A stretch of 6,579 nt of DNA from Pseudomonadota bacterium (GTDB taxonomy: Bacteria; Pseudomonadota; Alphaproteobacteria; Caulobacterales; Aquidulcibacteraceae): positions 1 through 6,579 of the forward strand of contig JAEYPY010000056.1 of NCBI GenBank assembly GCA_023410295.1, given 5' to 3'. Below the pieces are notes generated by a model. The model was not told the origin of the DNA, searched no databases, and was given only the letters and a program-made list of their open reading frames with translations. This document shows positions 1 to 6,534 of the stretch, piece after piece. How positions within the stretch are numbered: position 1 is the first letter of the stretch; each line of letters opens with the position of its first letter. A program made the translations under genes and the position numbers.

Positions 1-15
1 ACCCAAGTCCGCGTT

Positions 16-2346
16 TCACACAGCCGTCCTTCGCGCCTGCTCTAACGAGTCAGCGTGCCGACGGTCCTCCAACAGCGTCAAAAGCTCGTTAACCGGCATG
101 GGACGGCCAATGAAAAAGCCTTGCGCATAATCGCAGCCCATGGCCGCAAGCATGGCGTAGGCGACCTGGCCTTCAACGCCTTCAGCTGTAACCTTCATTT
201 CAAGGCCATGGCCCAGTTCGATCGTGGAGCGCACCAGCACCGCGTCGCGGCGGCTGTTGGTGATGCCTTGGATGAACGCTTTGTCGATCTTGAGTTCGTG
301 CGCTTGCAGCTGCTTGAGATAGGCGAGCGACGACAGCCCCGAGCCATAATCATCAATGGAAATGTCGATACCGCCATTGACGAAGGCTTCAATGTGCTCG
401 AGCGCGAGATCAGGTTTGTCGATAATCGCCGTCTCGGTGATTTCGAAGCAGACGCGGTGCTGCACGTTCGCCGTTGCGGCGAGCGCAAGACGCGCGAACT
501 CGCGATCCCCCAACACGCGGCCGGAAACGTTCACGGACATAGCGAGCGGCCAGCCTGCTTCCGAAAGCGTGGCCTGATCTGCAAGCGCGCGCTGCAGCAC
601 CCACTCCGTCAGCGCGCGGACATGACCGGTCTCTTCCGCCATCGGCACGAACACGTCAGGCGCAATCATACCGCGGCGCGCATGCGGCCAGCGCACCAGT
701 GCTTCCACCGCGTCGATCTTGCCACTGCGCAGATTGAGCTTCGGTTGATAGTGGACGCACATCGTACTCTCGGCGATGGCGCGCCGCATGTCGCCCATGA
801 GCGAAAGATTGAGTGAGGGATCGCCATACGCCGCTTGATCGAAGCGCGAGAGCTTGACGCGCTGCGCCCGCGCCTGATCCAGCGCCACGCTGGCGCGCTC
901 GACGACCTTGCGCGGATCGCTATCGTCTGCACGCGAGAGCGCCAATCCAAGCGTCACGCTGACATCGACGGGCTGGTCCGCTAAGCGGATCGGACGCTCC
1001 AGACCGCTGAGCAAAGCGCGCGCCCGCTTCAGTGCTTCCTCTTCGCCCCCAACCCGCGCTGCGACGGCGAGCACTTCAGACGAAAGCCGCGCAATGGCGC
1101 AATCGGGGGCCAACCGCTTCAGCCGTTCGCCGATATGGCGGACGAGCGCGCCCGCCTGCGCATAACCGATCGCGCCGCGCATCTCGCCGAACCGGTCGAG
1201 CCCGATCGCGATAACGGTGAGTGGCCCCTTGGCGCCCAGCGCTTCAATCCGGCGTTCGAAGGCAAGGCGGTTCGGCAGCCGAGCTTCGGCGTCATGCATG
1301 GCGAGATGCACGATCTTCTTTTCACGCGCCTGGATCGCGTGCGCCATGGCGTTGAACGAACCGGCAAGGCGGGAAATCTCATCGCGCGTGCGCACTTCGA
1401 CAGGATCATAGACGCCGGCCTGCAAGCGCTCCGCGGCGCGCTCCAGATCGGACAAGGGCTGGGTGATGCTGCGTGCGAGCATCCAGCTGCCGATGCCCAA
1501 GAGGCAGATGCCGAAGACGCCGATTAACGCCAAACCGCCGAATAGACCCTGATATGGCGCCAGTGCGCGCGACATGGGATACCGCAGCACCAGTGCGCTC
1601 GCATGGCCATCGAGCGCACGGAAAGGACGTGCGAGGGTCATGGCCGGGCCGTCGGCGCTGTCTAGGACGCTCGGCCCCGCCTCCCCTTGCAGCGACGCAG
1701 CGACAAAAGTCTGCAGCCGCGCATCCGCGCTCGCCGCAGCTTCGCTCGATATCCACTCATTGCCGCGCTGCACCAGCACGGCCGCGTCCAGTGGGATGGC
1801 TGCGAGCTGCTCCAGCGCACGCATTTCAGCGGCGTCCAAACGCTCCGCGACAATGACCCAGCCGAGCAAGCTCGGTGCATAGATCGGCGCCGACACGGCC
1901 TGGTGCGGCATGTCATTGATCATGATGACGCCGCGTGGCGCTTCATCCGTCTCAAGCGCGTCGTGCAGGTGCTCGCGTCGGTCGAGCGTCAGCGCGCCCT
2001 GTTGGCCGAGCAGACGTCCATCGGGCGTGACGATGAACACCACATCAGCGTCCAAGCGGCCTCGCACGTTCTCAAGTGCCGAGCCAATGGTCGGAACATC
2101 GCCGGTGGCCACGGCCTGACGAAAGCCGAAATCGCGCGCCGACAGCGCGGCGACGTCAGAGAGACGCTGAAAGCGAAACTCCCAGCCGCGGTCGAACACC
2201 GTGCCGGTGGCTTCGAGTTCTTCGCGCGCCATGTTTTCCGCATTCGCATTGATGATCGCGAACGCGGTGGCGGAGATGAACAAAAGCGCGACACAGAAGA
2301 GCCCAGCGTAAAGCACGGTGAGCTTGAGGCGGAGGCGGCGGAACAT
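16..2346 (-). CDS. Membrane sensor c-di-GMP phosphodiesterase: dCache-like sensor, HAMP, degenerate GGDEF, intact EAL
   Basis: Predicted inner-membrane regulator (776 aa) that hydrolyses cyclic di-GMP in the cytoplasm in response to a periplasmic cue. Layout: TM1 about residues 9-32; periplasmic sensor about 33-262, resembling the double-Cache 'double sensory domain' (FDRGWEFRFQ and RDFGFRQAVATGD stretches); TM2 about 268-292; HAMP about 288-340; GGDEF-like about 345-505; EAL about 515-765. The GGDEF domain keeps the LPNR entry motif (357-360), but its signature reads SSEVL (422-426), a metal-binding Asp is Gly382, and the Asn/Asp of the usual KxxND are Arg390/Gly391. It should therefore not make c-di-GMP. 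The EAL domain keeps E548 (EAL), N606, E635 and E638 (EITE), D665-D666 (DDYGSG), K687, E722/E725 (AEGVE) and Q742-G743, so phosphodiesterase activity is expected. Its start lies 9 bases after the stop of the cupredoxin gene with only a weak Shine-Dalgarno, which suggests one mRNA and coupled translation. The stimulus is unknown. The family call is sure; the direction of activity is inferred from motifs. Confidence 0.95.
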   Translation of the reverse strand: MFRRLRLKLTVLYAGLFCVALLFISATAFAIINANAENMAREELEATGTVFDRGWEFRFQRLSDVAALSARDFGFRQAVATGDVPTIGSALENVRGRLDADVVFIVTPDGRLLGQQGALTLDRREHLHDALETDEAPRGVIMINDMPHQAVSAPIYAPSLLGWVIVAERLDAAEMRALEQLAAIPLDAAVLVQRGNEWISSEAAASADARLQTFVAASLQGEAGPSVLDSADGPAMTLARPFRALDGHASALVLRYPMSRALAPYQGLFGGLALIGVFGICLLGIGSWMLARSITQPLSDLERAAERLQAGVYDPVEVRTRDEISRLAGSFNAMAHAIQAREKKIVHLAMHDAEARLPNRLAFERRIEALGAKGPLTVIAIGLDRFGEMRGAIGYAQAGALVRHIGERLKRLAPDCAIARLSSEVLAVAARVGGEEEALKRARALLSGLERPIRLADQPVDVSVTLGLALSRADDSDPRKVVERASVALDQARAQRVKLSRFDQAAYGDPSLNLSLMGDMRRAIAESTMCVHYQPKLNLRSGKIDAVEALVRWPHARRGMIAPDVFVPMAEETGHVRALTEWVLQRALADQATLSEAGWPLAMSVNVSGRVLGDREFARLALAATANVQHRVCFEITETAIIDKPDLALEHIEAFVNGGIDISIDDYGSGLSSLAYLKQLQAHELKIDKAFIQGITNSRRDAVLVRSTIELGHGLEMKVTAEGVEGQVAYAMLAAMGCDYAQGFFIGRPMPVNELLTLLEDRRHADSLEQARRTAV

Positions 2347-2355
2347 CGCCCGCGC

Positions 2356-2988
2356 CTAGTAGTGCCCGCCCGAGTCGCGTGGGGCGCGCAGGCGCAGCTG
2401 GAATTGCTCTGAAGCCTGGCCGGTTGCAGGCAGCGTGATGGTGCGCTCGGTGTGTCCGTCCGGCGCGCGGCTGTACGGATGCCAAACGCGCAGTGTCGCC
2501 GCGCCAGCGGGAAGATCGCTAATGACAGCGATGCCTTGCCCATTCGTCGTCACCGCGTACGGTGTATCGACCACGTAGATGAACGCCGACATGTTGTCGT
2601 GGATGTTGCAGCCGATCGCAATCACGCCCGCGGTGCGGAAAGCGACGCTACGGCTTTCATCGCGGCCGTAGAGACGCAGCTCGAACGGCCCGGCGGGCGA
2701 AAACGAATAGACGTGGTGACGCACCGGATCGAGATTTGGAAACGCAACGGTCGCGCCCGCCGGTGCGATAAGCACAAACGGATCGAACTCCATGTGCTGC
2801 TGGGCGATACGCATCGGCCAAGGAAATTGGATGCGGCCAGACGGCGGTCGCGCGACGCGGACTGTGACCACAGCATCGGCCACCGGGCGCCCGTCGACGC
2901 CTGTGACCGCCACGCGCAGGTCCGCAGCCTCGGCCAAAGGCGCGATTAGCAGAGCGGCGAGCGCGCACAGAATCCCGGCAAAGCGCAT
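2356..2988 (-). CDS. Exported cupredoxin-like protein ('methylamine utilization protein' type)
   Basis: Predicted periplasmic protein of 210 aa. Residues 1-22 form a signal peptide (hydrophobic core ILCALAALLIAPLA, AEA|AD cleavage site); there is no lipobox. The mature part starts with a short beta-rich segment containing GVDGRPVADAVVTV (about 30-43). A cupredoxin-like core follows, with FPNLDPVRHHVYSFS at about 83-97 and GCNIHDNM at 126-133. Candidate type-1 copper ligands are His91 (or His92), Cys127, His130 and Met133, the classic His-Cys-His-Met set. The C-terminal part (about 145-200) looks like a carboxypeptidase-regulatory-like beta sandwich (NGQGIAVISDLPAGAATLRV). Database names for this family refer to methylamine use, but no mau or other amine-oxidation gene is in the window, so that role is not supported. 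It is first in a two-gene unit with the sensor-EAL protein. A periplasmic copper or redox partner feeding the sensor is an inference. The ATG at 2988 is favoured because it gives a clean signal peptide; the Shine-Dalgarno is weak (GGTGG). Confidence 0.85.
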   Translation of the reverse strand: MRFAGILCALAALLIAPLAEAADLRVAVTGVDGRPVADAVVTVRVARPPSGRIQFPWPMRIAQQHMEFDPFVLIAPAGATVAFPNLDPVRHHVYSFSPAGPFELRLYGRDESRSVAFRTAGVIAIGCNIHDNMSAFIYVVDTPYAVTTNGQGIAVISDLPAGAATLRVWHPYSRAPDGHTERTITLPATGQASEQFQLRLRAPRDSGGHY

Positions 2989-3011
2989 CCACCGAGTGTC
3001 GGACGCTCATT

Positions 3012-3028
3012 TTACGGAAGCGTTAACC
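3012..3028. promoter_or_regulatory. Candidate CtrA-like box upstream of the cupredoxin/EAL unit
   Basis: The plus strand reads TTAC-N7-TTAACC; the minus strand reads GGTTAA-N7-GTAA. This matches 7 of 8 positions of the alphaproteobacterial CtrA consensus TTAA-N7-TTAA. It lies 24-40 bases upstream of the cupredoxin ATG in an otherwise GC-rich gap. No convincing -35/-10 pair could be placed for the minus strand, so the site could also be coincidental. Confidence 0.3.
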
Positions 3029-3087
3029 TTGCGGGAAAGGGAGGTGGCAGCGCCCGCTGAAGCTCCCCGTCGGCCGACGCCAGCCAA

Positions 3088-3117
3088 TTGACGTTCACCG
3101 GGCCCGCGCCCTATATC
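3088..3117 (+). promoter_or_regulatory. Sigma70-type promoter of the tRNA-Ala gene
   Basis: TTGACG (3088-3093), an 18-base spacer and TATATC (3112-3117) form a good -35/-10 pair. Taking CTATAT as the -10 gives a 17-base spacer. Transcription would start at about 3123-3126, roughly ten bases before the mature tRNA 5' end. The stretch just after the -10 is GC-rich (GCGCG), a discriminator typical of stable-RNA promoters under stringent control. The stringent control is inferred from that pattern. Confidence 0.6.
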
Positions 3118-3134
3118 GCGCGTCCCACGGTTGA

Positions 3135-3210
<76 letters not shown>

Positions 3211-3233
3211 TTCTTACGTCCGAGTAGCGGCAC

Positions 3234-3267
3234 GCCCCGGCGGGCGGTTGCCGAATCCGGCCGGGGC
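3234..3267 (+). other. GC hairpin between tRNA-Ala and the YggT gene
   Basis: GCCCCGGC (3234-3241) pairs perfectly with GCCGGGGC (3260-3267) around an 18-base loop, inside which CGG/CCG (3245-3247/3251-3253) can form a small stem. No T-run follows, so it is not a standard intrinsic terminator. It could mark the 3' boundary of the tRNA precursor, attenuate read-through, or do nothing. Confidence 0.35.
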
Positions 3268-3283
3268 GGGCTAGAGGGCTCAC

Positions 3284-3610
3284 ATGTATTCGGGCGGCCT
3301 TCTCGGCATCATCTTCAATCTGCTGGACGCATTGATCGGGATTCTGATCGTCGTCCTCATCGTTTATGTCGTGATTTCGTGGCTTTACGCCTTCGACATC
3401 GTCGGCCGGCGCAATCAGTTCGTCGGCGCGGTGTGGGAGTTCACCCGGCGCGTCTCCGATCCGATGCTGCGGCCGCTGCGCCGGATCATTCCGCCGATCG
3501 CCGGGGTCGACCTTTCGGTGCTGGTGCTGCTGTTGGTGCTGCAGATGCTGGTGCGGCCCCTGCTGTTCTGGCTCTACCTCGTGCTGACCGGCGGGGGGCC
3601 GGTGCTCTGA
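3284..3610 (+). CDS. YggT family integral membrane protein
   Basis: A small inner-membrane protein of 108 aa. Two hydrophobic segments (about 6-34 and 76-103) flank a short polar region. That region carries the family signature: ISWLYAFDIVGRRN after the first segment, then SDPMLRPLRRIIPPIAGVDLS (about 58-78) leading into the second segment. The length fits single-repeat YggT proteins; the E. coli member has two repeats. The family's biochemical role is poorly defined, with membrane or cell-division-related roles suggested in some bacteria. The ATG start has GAGGG (3274-3278) five bases upstream. No clear promoter lies in the 73 bases after the tRNA, so transcription may read through from the tRNA promoter. 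Its TGA stop overlaps the likely start of the DUF167 gene, placing it first in a YggT-DUF167-folD unit. Confidence 0.9.
   Translation: MYSGGLLGIIFNLLDALIGILIVVLIVYVVISWLYAFDIVGRRNQFVGAVWEFTRRVSDPMLRPLRRIIPPIAGVDLSVLVLLLVLQMLVRPLLFWLYLVLTGGGPVL
3593..3598 (+). promoter_or_regulatory. G-run acting as likely Shine-Dalgarno for the CTG-started DUF167 gene
   Basis: Six G residues lie eight bases before the CTG at 3607, inside the last codons of the YggT gene. The run can pair with the pyrimidine-rich 3' end of 16S rRNA at normal spacing. It helps fix the start of the next gene, where no ATG, GTG or TTG is available nearby. It is also a homopolymer on which ribosomes or sequencing could slip. Confidence 0.4.
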
Positions 3611-3897
3611 GCCGGCTCAAGGTACGGCTGACGCCTTCGGGCGGCGCCGACCGGATTGACGGCCGCACGCGCGACAACGACGGCGCCCTCTACCTCAAGG
3701 CGCGCGTCCGCGCCGCGCCGGAAAACAACGAAGCTAACCGCGCGCTTGAGGTGCTGATCGCCAAGGCGTTCGGCGTGCCGAAGAGCAAGGTCAGCGTGAC
3801 GCGCGGCGCCACGGCGCGCATGAAAACGCTGGAAATCGACGGCGCAAGCGAGGCAGAGATCGCCGCGTTCATCGCCAGATTCGAGGAGAAGCCATGA
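3607..3897 (+). CDS. DUF167 (YggU) family protein, probable CTG start
   Basis: A small soluble protein of about 96 aa of the DUF167/YggU family, whose function is not established. The core matches the family: LKVRLTPSGGADRIDG at the N-terminus, LYLKARVRAAPENNEANRA (29-47), VLIAKAFGVPKSKVSVTRG (49-67) and MKTLEIDG (72-79). Family proteins normally begin a few residues before the LKVRLTP strand. In this frame there is no ATG, GTG or TTG nearby; the closest is GTG at 3433, which would add 58 residues read entirely out of frame inside the YggT gene. CTG at 3607 gives the family length and forms a 4-base CTGA overlap with the YggT stop, with a G-run Shine-Dalgarno eight bases upstream. Termination-reinitiation is therefore likely. 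A gene caller may report the GTG or a longer start instead. Its own stop overlaps the folD ATG by four bases. Family call sure, start uncertain. Confidence 0.8.
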   Translation: MSRLKVRLTPSGGADRIDGRTRDNDGALYLKARVRAAPENNEANRALEVLIAKAFGVPKSKVSVTRGATARMKTLEIDGASEAEIAAFIARFEEKP

Positions 3898-4787
3898 CCG
3901 GGCGCAGCATCGACGGCAAAGCCATCGCCGCAGGCGTGCGCGCTGATGTGGCGGCGGCGGTGAAGACCCTGCCGGGTCAGCCGGCGCTCGCGGTGGTTCT
4001 CGTTGGCGATGATCCGGCGAGCCACGTCTACGTCAGCTCCAAAGTGAAAATGACGAACGAAGTCGGCATGCGCTCGATCGAAATCCGTTTGCCGGCGGAG
4101 ACCACGCAGGAAGACCTGATCGCGCGCGTTGATGCGCTGTCGCGCGATCCGGAGGTGGACGGCATTCTCGTGCAATTGCCGCTGCCGAAGCATATTTCCG
4201 AACCTGCGGCGCTGGCCGCACTCGATCCGATGAAGGACGTTGATGGCCTCACCGAGGCCAGCGCCGGCAAGCTGGTGCTGGGCAAGCCGGGCCTCAGGCC
4301 CTGCACGCCTGTTGGCTGCGTGATCCTGGCCAAGACCGAACGGCCTGATCTTTCCGGCGCCAACGTCGTCGTCATCGGCCGCTCCATCCTGGTCGGCAAG
4401 CCGGCGGCGCTCTTGTTTCTCGAGCAGAACGCCACCGTCACGCTGGCGCACTCCAAGACGCGCGATCTGCGCATGATCTGCCGCGGCGCCGACATCCTTG
4501 TCGCCGCTGTTGGCCGGCCGGAAATGGTGCGTGGCGACTGGATCAGGCCCGGCGCCATCGTTATCGATGTCGGCACCAACCGCGTGCCTGCGCCCGAGAA
4601 GGGCGAAGGCAAGACTAAGCTCGTCGGCGACGTGAATTATAACGAAGCTATCGCGGTGGCCGCGGCGGTAACGCCCTCACCCGGCGGCGTTGGGCCGATG
4701 ACCATCGCCTGTCTATTGCGCAATACCGTCCTCGCCGCCTGTGCGCGCCGGGGTTGGACTGTGCCGGAAGCGCTCGCCGCAGGTTAA
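3894..4787 (+). CDS. folD: FolD bifunctional methylenetetrahydrofolate dehydrogenase / methenyltetrahydrofolate cyclohydrolase
   Basis: A cytosolic enzyme of one-carbon metabolism. It oxidises 5,10-methylene-THF to methenyl-THF with NADP+, then hydrolyses this to 10-formyl-THF for purine and formyl-Met-tRNA synthesis. At 297 aa it has the usual length. The N-terminal catalytic domain carries YVSSK (Y46, catalytic K50), QLPLPKH (94-100) and P-x-KDVDG (112-118, with D117). PCTPVG is at 136-141. The Rossmann nucleotide-binding motif VIGRSILVGKP is at 160-170, and the C-terminal signature PSPGGVGPMT is at 261-270. The ATG overlaps the DUF167 stop (ATGA), with GAGGAG (3883-3888) five bases upstream, so it is co-translated with the YggT and DUF167 genes. 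One small difference is Ile165 where many homologues have Asn (GRSNIVGKP). This position varies in the family and should not abolish function. Confidence 0.98.
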   Translation: MTGRSIDGKAIAAGVRADVAAAVKTLPGQPALAVVLVGDDPASHVYVSSKVKMTNEVGMRSIEIRLPAETTQEDLIARVDALSRDPEVDGILVQLPLPKHISEPAALAALDPMKDVDGLTEASAGKLVLGKPGLRPCTPVGCVILAKTERPDLSGANVVVIGRSILVGKPAALLFLEQNATVTLAHSKTRDLRMICRGADILVAAVGRPEMVRGDWIRPGAIVIDVGTNRVPAPEKGEGKTKLVGDVNYNEAIAVAAAVTPSPGGVGPMTIACLLRNTVLAACARRGWTVPEALAAG

Positions 4788-4813
4788 AAGCGACCTCCAG
4801 CGCTTGTGCGCCC

Positions 4814-4829
4814 CTAAACGCGCGTTTAG
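4814..4829. promoter_or_regulatory. Perfect 16-bp palindrome upstream of the permease gene (candidate operator)
   Basis: CTAAACGCGCGTTTAG is its own reverse complement over all 16 bases and sits 36 bases before the permease GTG start, in the 78-base gap after folD. Its two AT-bearing half sites around a CGCG centre look like a binding site for a dimeric repressor. No regulator gene is present in the window. A weak possible promoter (TTGTGC at 4804, TTAGCT at 4826, spacing 16) would overlap it. No T-run follows, so it is not a terminator for folD. Confidence 0.45.
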
Positions 4830-4850
4830 CTTCCCGCCCGCGTCAGCCCA

Positions 4851-4858
4851 GGGAGGGG
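4851..4858 (+). promoter_or_regulatory. Strong Shine-Dalgarno that fixes the GTG start of the permease gene
   Basis: GGGAGGGG ends seven bases before the GTG at 4866. This supports GTG rather than the first in-frame ATG at 4947 (Met28), which has no comparable upstream site and would remove much of the conserved cytoplasmic N-terminus. Confidence 0.7.
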
Positions 4859-4865
4859 ATCGAAC

Positions 4866-6506
4866 GTGTCAAATACCAATGTAGCGGGAGGGTCAAAGCG
4901 CCCGGGCGGCCTCGGCCGTCTCTTCATCCGCAAGTCGGTCGAACAAATGCACGCCGAGCACGAGCACGGCGAACTCAAGAAATCACTCGGCGCTCTGAAC
5001 CTGGTGCTGCTCGGCATCGGCTGCATCATCGGCACCGGCATCTTCGTGCTCACGGGCCGCGCAGCCGCCGAATTCGCCGGCCCCGGCATCATGATCTCGT
5101 TCGTGATCACCGGCACGCTTTGCGCGCTGGTGGCGCTTTCTTATGCCGAACTTGCGGCGGCCATCCCGGTTTCGGGCTCGGCCTATTCCTATTCCTACGC
5201 ATCCATGGGCGAGATTGTCGCCTGGGTGATGGGCTTGCTGCTCGTGCTTGAGTACGGCCTCGCTGCGTCCACGGTGGCGGTCGGCTGGTCGGGCTACACG
5301 GTCAGCCTGCTCGCGGATCTCGGCATACACATACCCGCGGCGCTGACAGCTGCCCCAGGCGTCGAAGTGATCGACCACACTACGAATGAAGTGATCGGTG
5401 TCGGCATCGTCAACTTGCCGGCGATCATCGGCCTCGTTGCGGTGACGTCGTTGCTCGTCCTCGGCATTTCGGAATCGGCGCTCGTCAACAACATCATCGT
5501 CTTCATCAAGGTCGGCGTCGTCGTCGCCTTCGTCGTGATCGGCGCGGGCTATGTGAACCCCGACCTCTGGACGCCCTTGATCCCAGAGCAAATCCCAGCC
5601 CCGCCGCCAGGCACCGACATGAGCATCTGGGCTCAGATCGGACGGGCACTGGGCGGCGTGCTGACCGGCGCGGACACCGGCCAATACGGCGTGCCCGGCC
5701 TCATCACCGGCGCGGCGACCATCTTCTTCGCCTATATCGGCTTTGAGGCGGTCTCCACTGCAGGCGCCGAGTCGAAGAATCCGGGCCGCGACATGCCGAT
5801 CGGCATCCTCGGCTCGCTGATCATCTGCACCATTCTCTACATCATGACGTGCGCGGTGCTGGTCGGCATCGTGCCCTATCAGCAGCTCGACAACCCGGCT
5901 CCGATCGCGCTTGCGGTCGATGCGATCGGCTTGCCGTGGTTCGCGTTCATCGTGAAACTCGGCGCCTTCGCAGGCCTGTCGTCGGTGATGCTGGTGCTGC
6001 TCTACGGGCAGACGCGCATCTTCTACACCATGGCGCGCGATGGCCTCATCCCGCAGGTGTTCGCCAACGTGCACCCGAAGTTCAAGACGCCGTGGATCAA
6101 CACCATCCTGGTCGGCATCCTGGCGTGCGGCTTCGCTGGCTTCATGGGGCTCGACGCGCTCGCGAACCTGACCAACGTTGGGACGCTGGCGGCGTTTGCG
6201 ATCGTCTGCTTGACGGTGATCTACCTCCGCTACGCGCGGCCGAAGATCAATCGTCCGTTCAAGACGCCGCTGTTCCCGATCACGCCGCTGCTGGGCGCGC
6301 TGATGTGCTTCTTCCTGCTCATGTCACTGATGGCGCACGAAGCAACGCGCAACTTCTTCCTGGTCTATCTGGCCGGCGGCTTTGTGCTCTACTTCTTCTA
6401 TGGGATGTGGAACTCGAAGCTGGCGAAAGGGGTGGCTGTTCCGGGGCACGAGCCGGATCCGGACCTTGGCGCCAAGGGTATCCAAGAGGATCACTCCAGA
6501 GGTTGA
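4866..6506 (+). CDS. APC-superfamily amino acid permease (cationic amino acid transporter type)
   Basis: An inner-membrane amino acid importer or exchanger of 546 aa with about 12 TM segments, centred near residues 53, 84, 127, 193, 218, 287, 323, 368, 417, 445, 481 and 505. The cytoplasmic N-terminus RKSVEQMHAEHEHGELKKSLG precedes TM1, whose substrate-binding unwound stretch reads GIGCIIGTGIF (50-60). TM6 and the next loop carry FFAYIGFEAVSTAGAESKNP (287-306) and GRDMPIGI, hallmarks of the CAT/YfnA branch. YARPKINRPFKTP (456-468) is the usual loop before TM11. The periplasmic loop before TM6 (about 231-276) is long and proline-rich (EQIPAPPPGTD). The substrate cannot be read from the sequence; basic or small neutral amino acids are both plausible. 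A 78-base gap with a palindrome separates it from folD, so it probably has its own control. A terminator follows. Confidence 0.92.
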   Translation: MSNTNVAGGSKRPGGLGRLFIRKSVEQMHAEHEHGELKKSLGALNLVLLGIGCIIGTGIFVLTGRAAAEFAGPGIMISFVITGTLCALVALSYAELAAAIPVSGSAYSYSYASMGEIVAWVMGLLLVLEYGLAASTVAVGWSGYTVSLLADLGIHIPAALTAAPGVEVIDHTTNEVIGVGIVNLPAIIGLVAVTSLLVLGISESALVNNIIVFIKVGVVVAFVVIGAGYVNPDLWTPLIPEQIPAPPPGTDMSIWAQIGRALGGVLTGADTGQYGVPGLITGAATIFFAYIGFEAVSTAGAESKNPGRDMPIGILGSLIICTILYIMTCAVLVGIVPYQQLDNPAPIALAVDAIGLPWFAFIVKLGAFAGLSSVMLVLLYGQTRIFYTMARDGLIPQVFANVHPKFKTPWINTILVGILACGFAGFMGLDALANLTNVGTLAAFAIVCLTVIYLRYARPKINRPFKTPLFPITPLLGALMCFFLLMSLMAHEATRNFFLVYLAGGFVLYFFYGMWNSKLAKGVAVPGHEPDPDLGAKGIQEDHSRG

Positions 6507-6511
6507 TCCTC
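6486..6511 (+). other. Hairpin spanning the permease stop codon
   Basis: GAGGATCA (6486-6493) pairs perfectly with TGATCCTC (6504-6511) around a 10-base loop. The permease TGA stop (6504-6506) lies in the 3' arm. No T-run follows, so it is not a terminator by itself. It may protect the mRNA end together with the terminator stem about 24 bases downstream, or be a by-product of the coding sequence. Confidence 0.35.
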
Positions 6512-6534
6512 AGTACACAAATCCAACTTACTAG

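Noticed and set aside
55..816. Long open frame on the plus strand (about 253 codons) antisense to the EAL domain
   Set aside because: It lies fully within the reverse strand of a well-conserved EAL coding region, has no recognisable domain, and is rich in Arg and His as expected for antisense shadows in high-GC DNA.
1687..2412. Open frame on the plus strand (about 241 codons) antisense to the sensor domain
   Set aside because: It is antisense to the sensor domain, has no domain or Shine-Dalgarno support, and has shadow-like composition.
2356..2988. Assignment of the cupredoxin gene to methylamine metabolism
   Set aside because: The name comes from family annotation only; no methylamine dehydrogenase or amicyanin maturation gene is in the window.
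3253..3257. GAATC sites (also at 2970-2974) as CcrM methylation marks controlling the flanking genes
   Set aside because: GANTC words are common enough that two isolated sites, neither at a placed promoter element, give no real support.
4983..6074. Open frame of 363 codons on the minus strand, opposite the permease
   Set aside because: Extremely rich in Asp, Arg and His, the signature of the antisense of a membrane protein gene. No domain is visible and the opposite strand is clearly the coding one.
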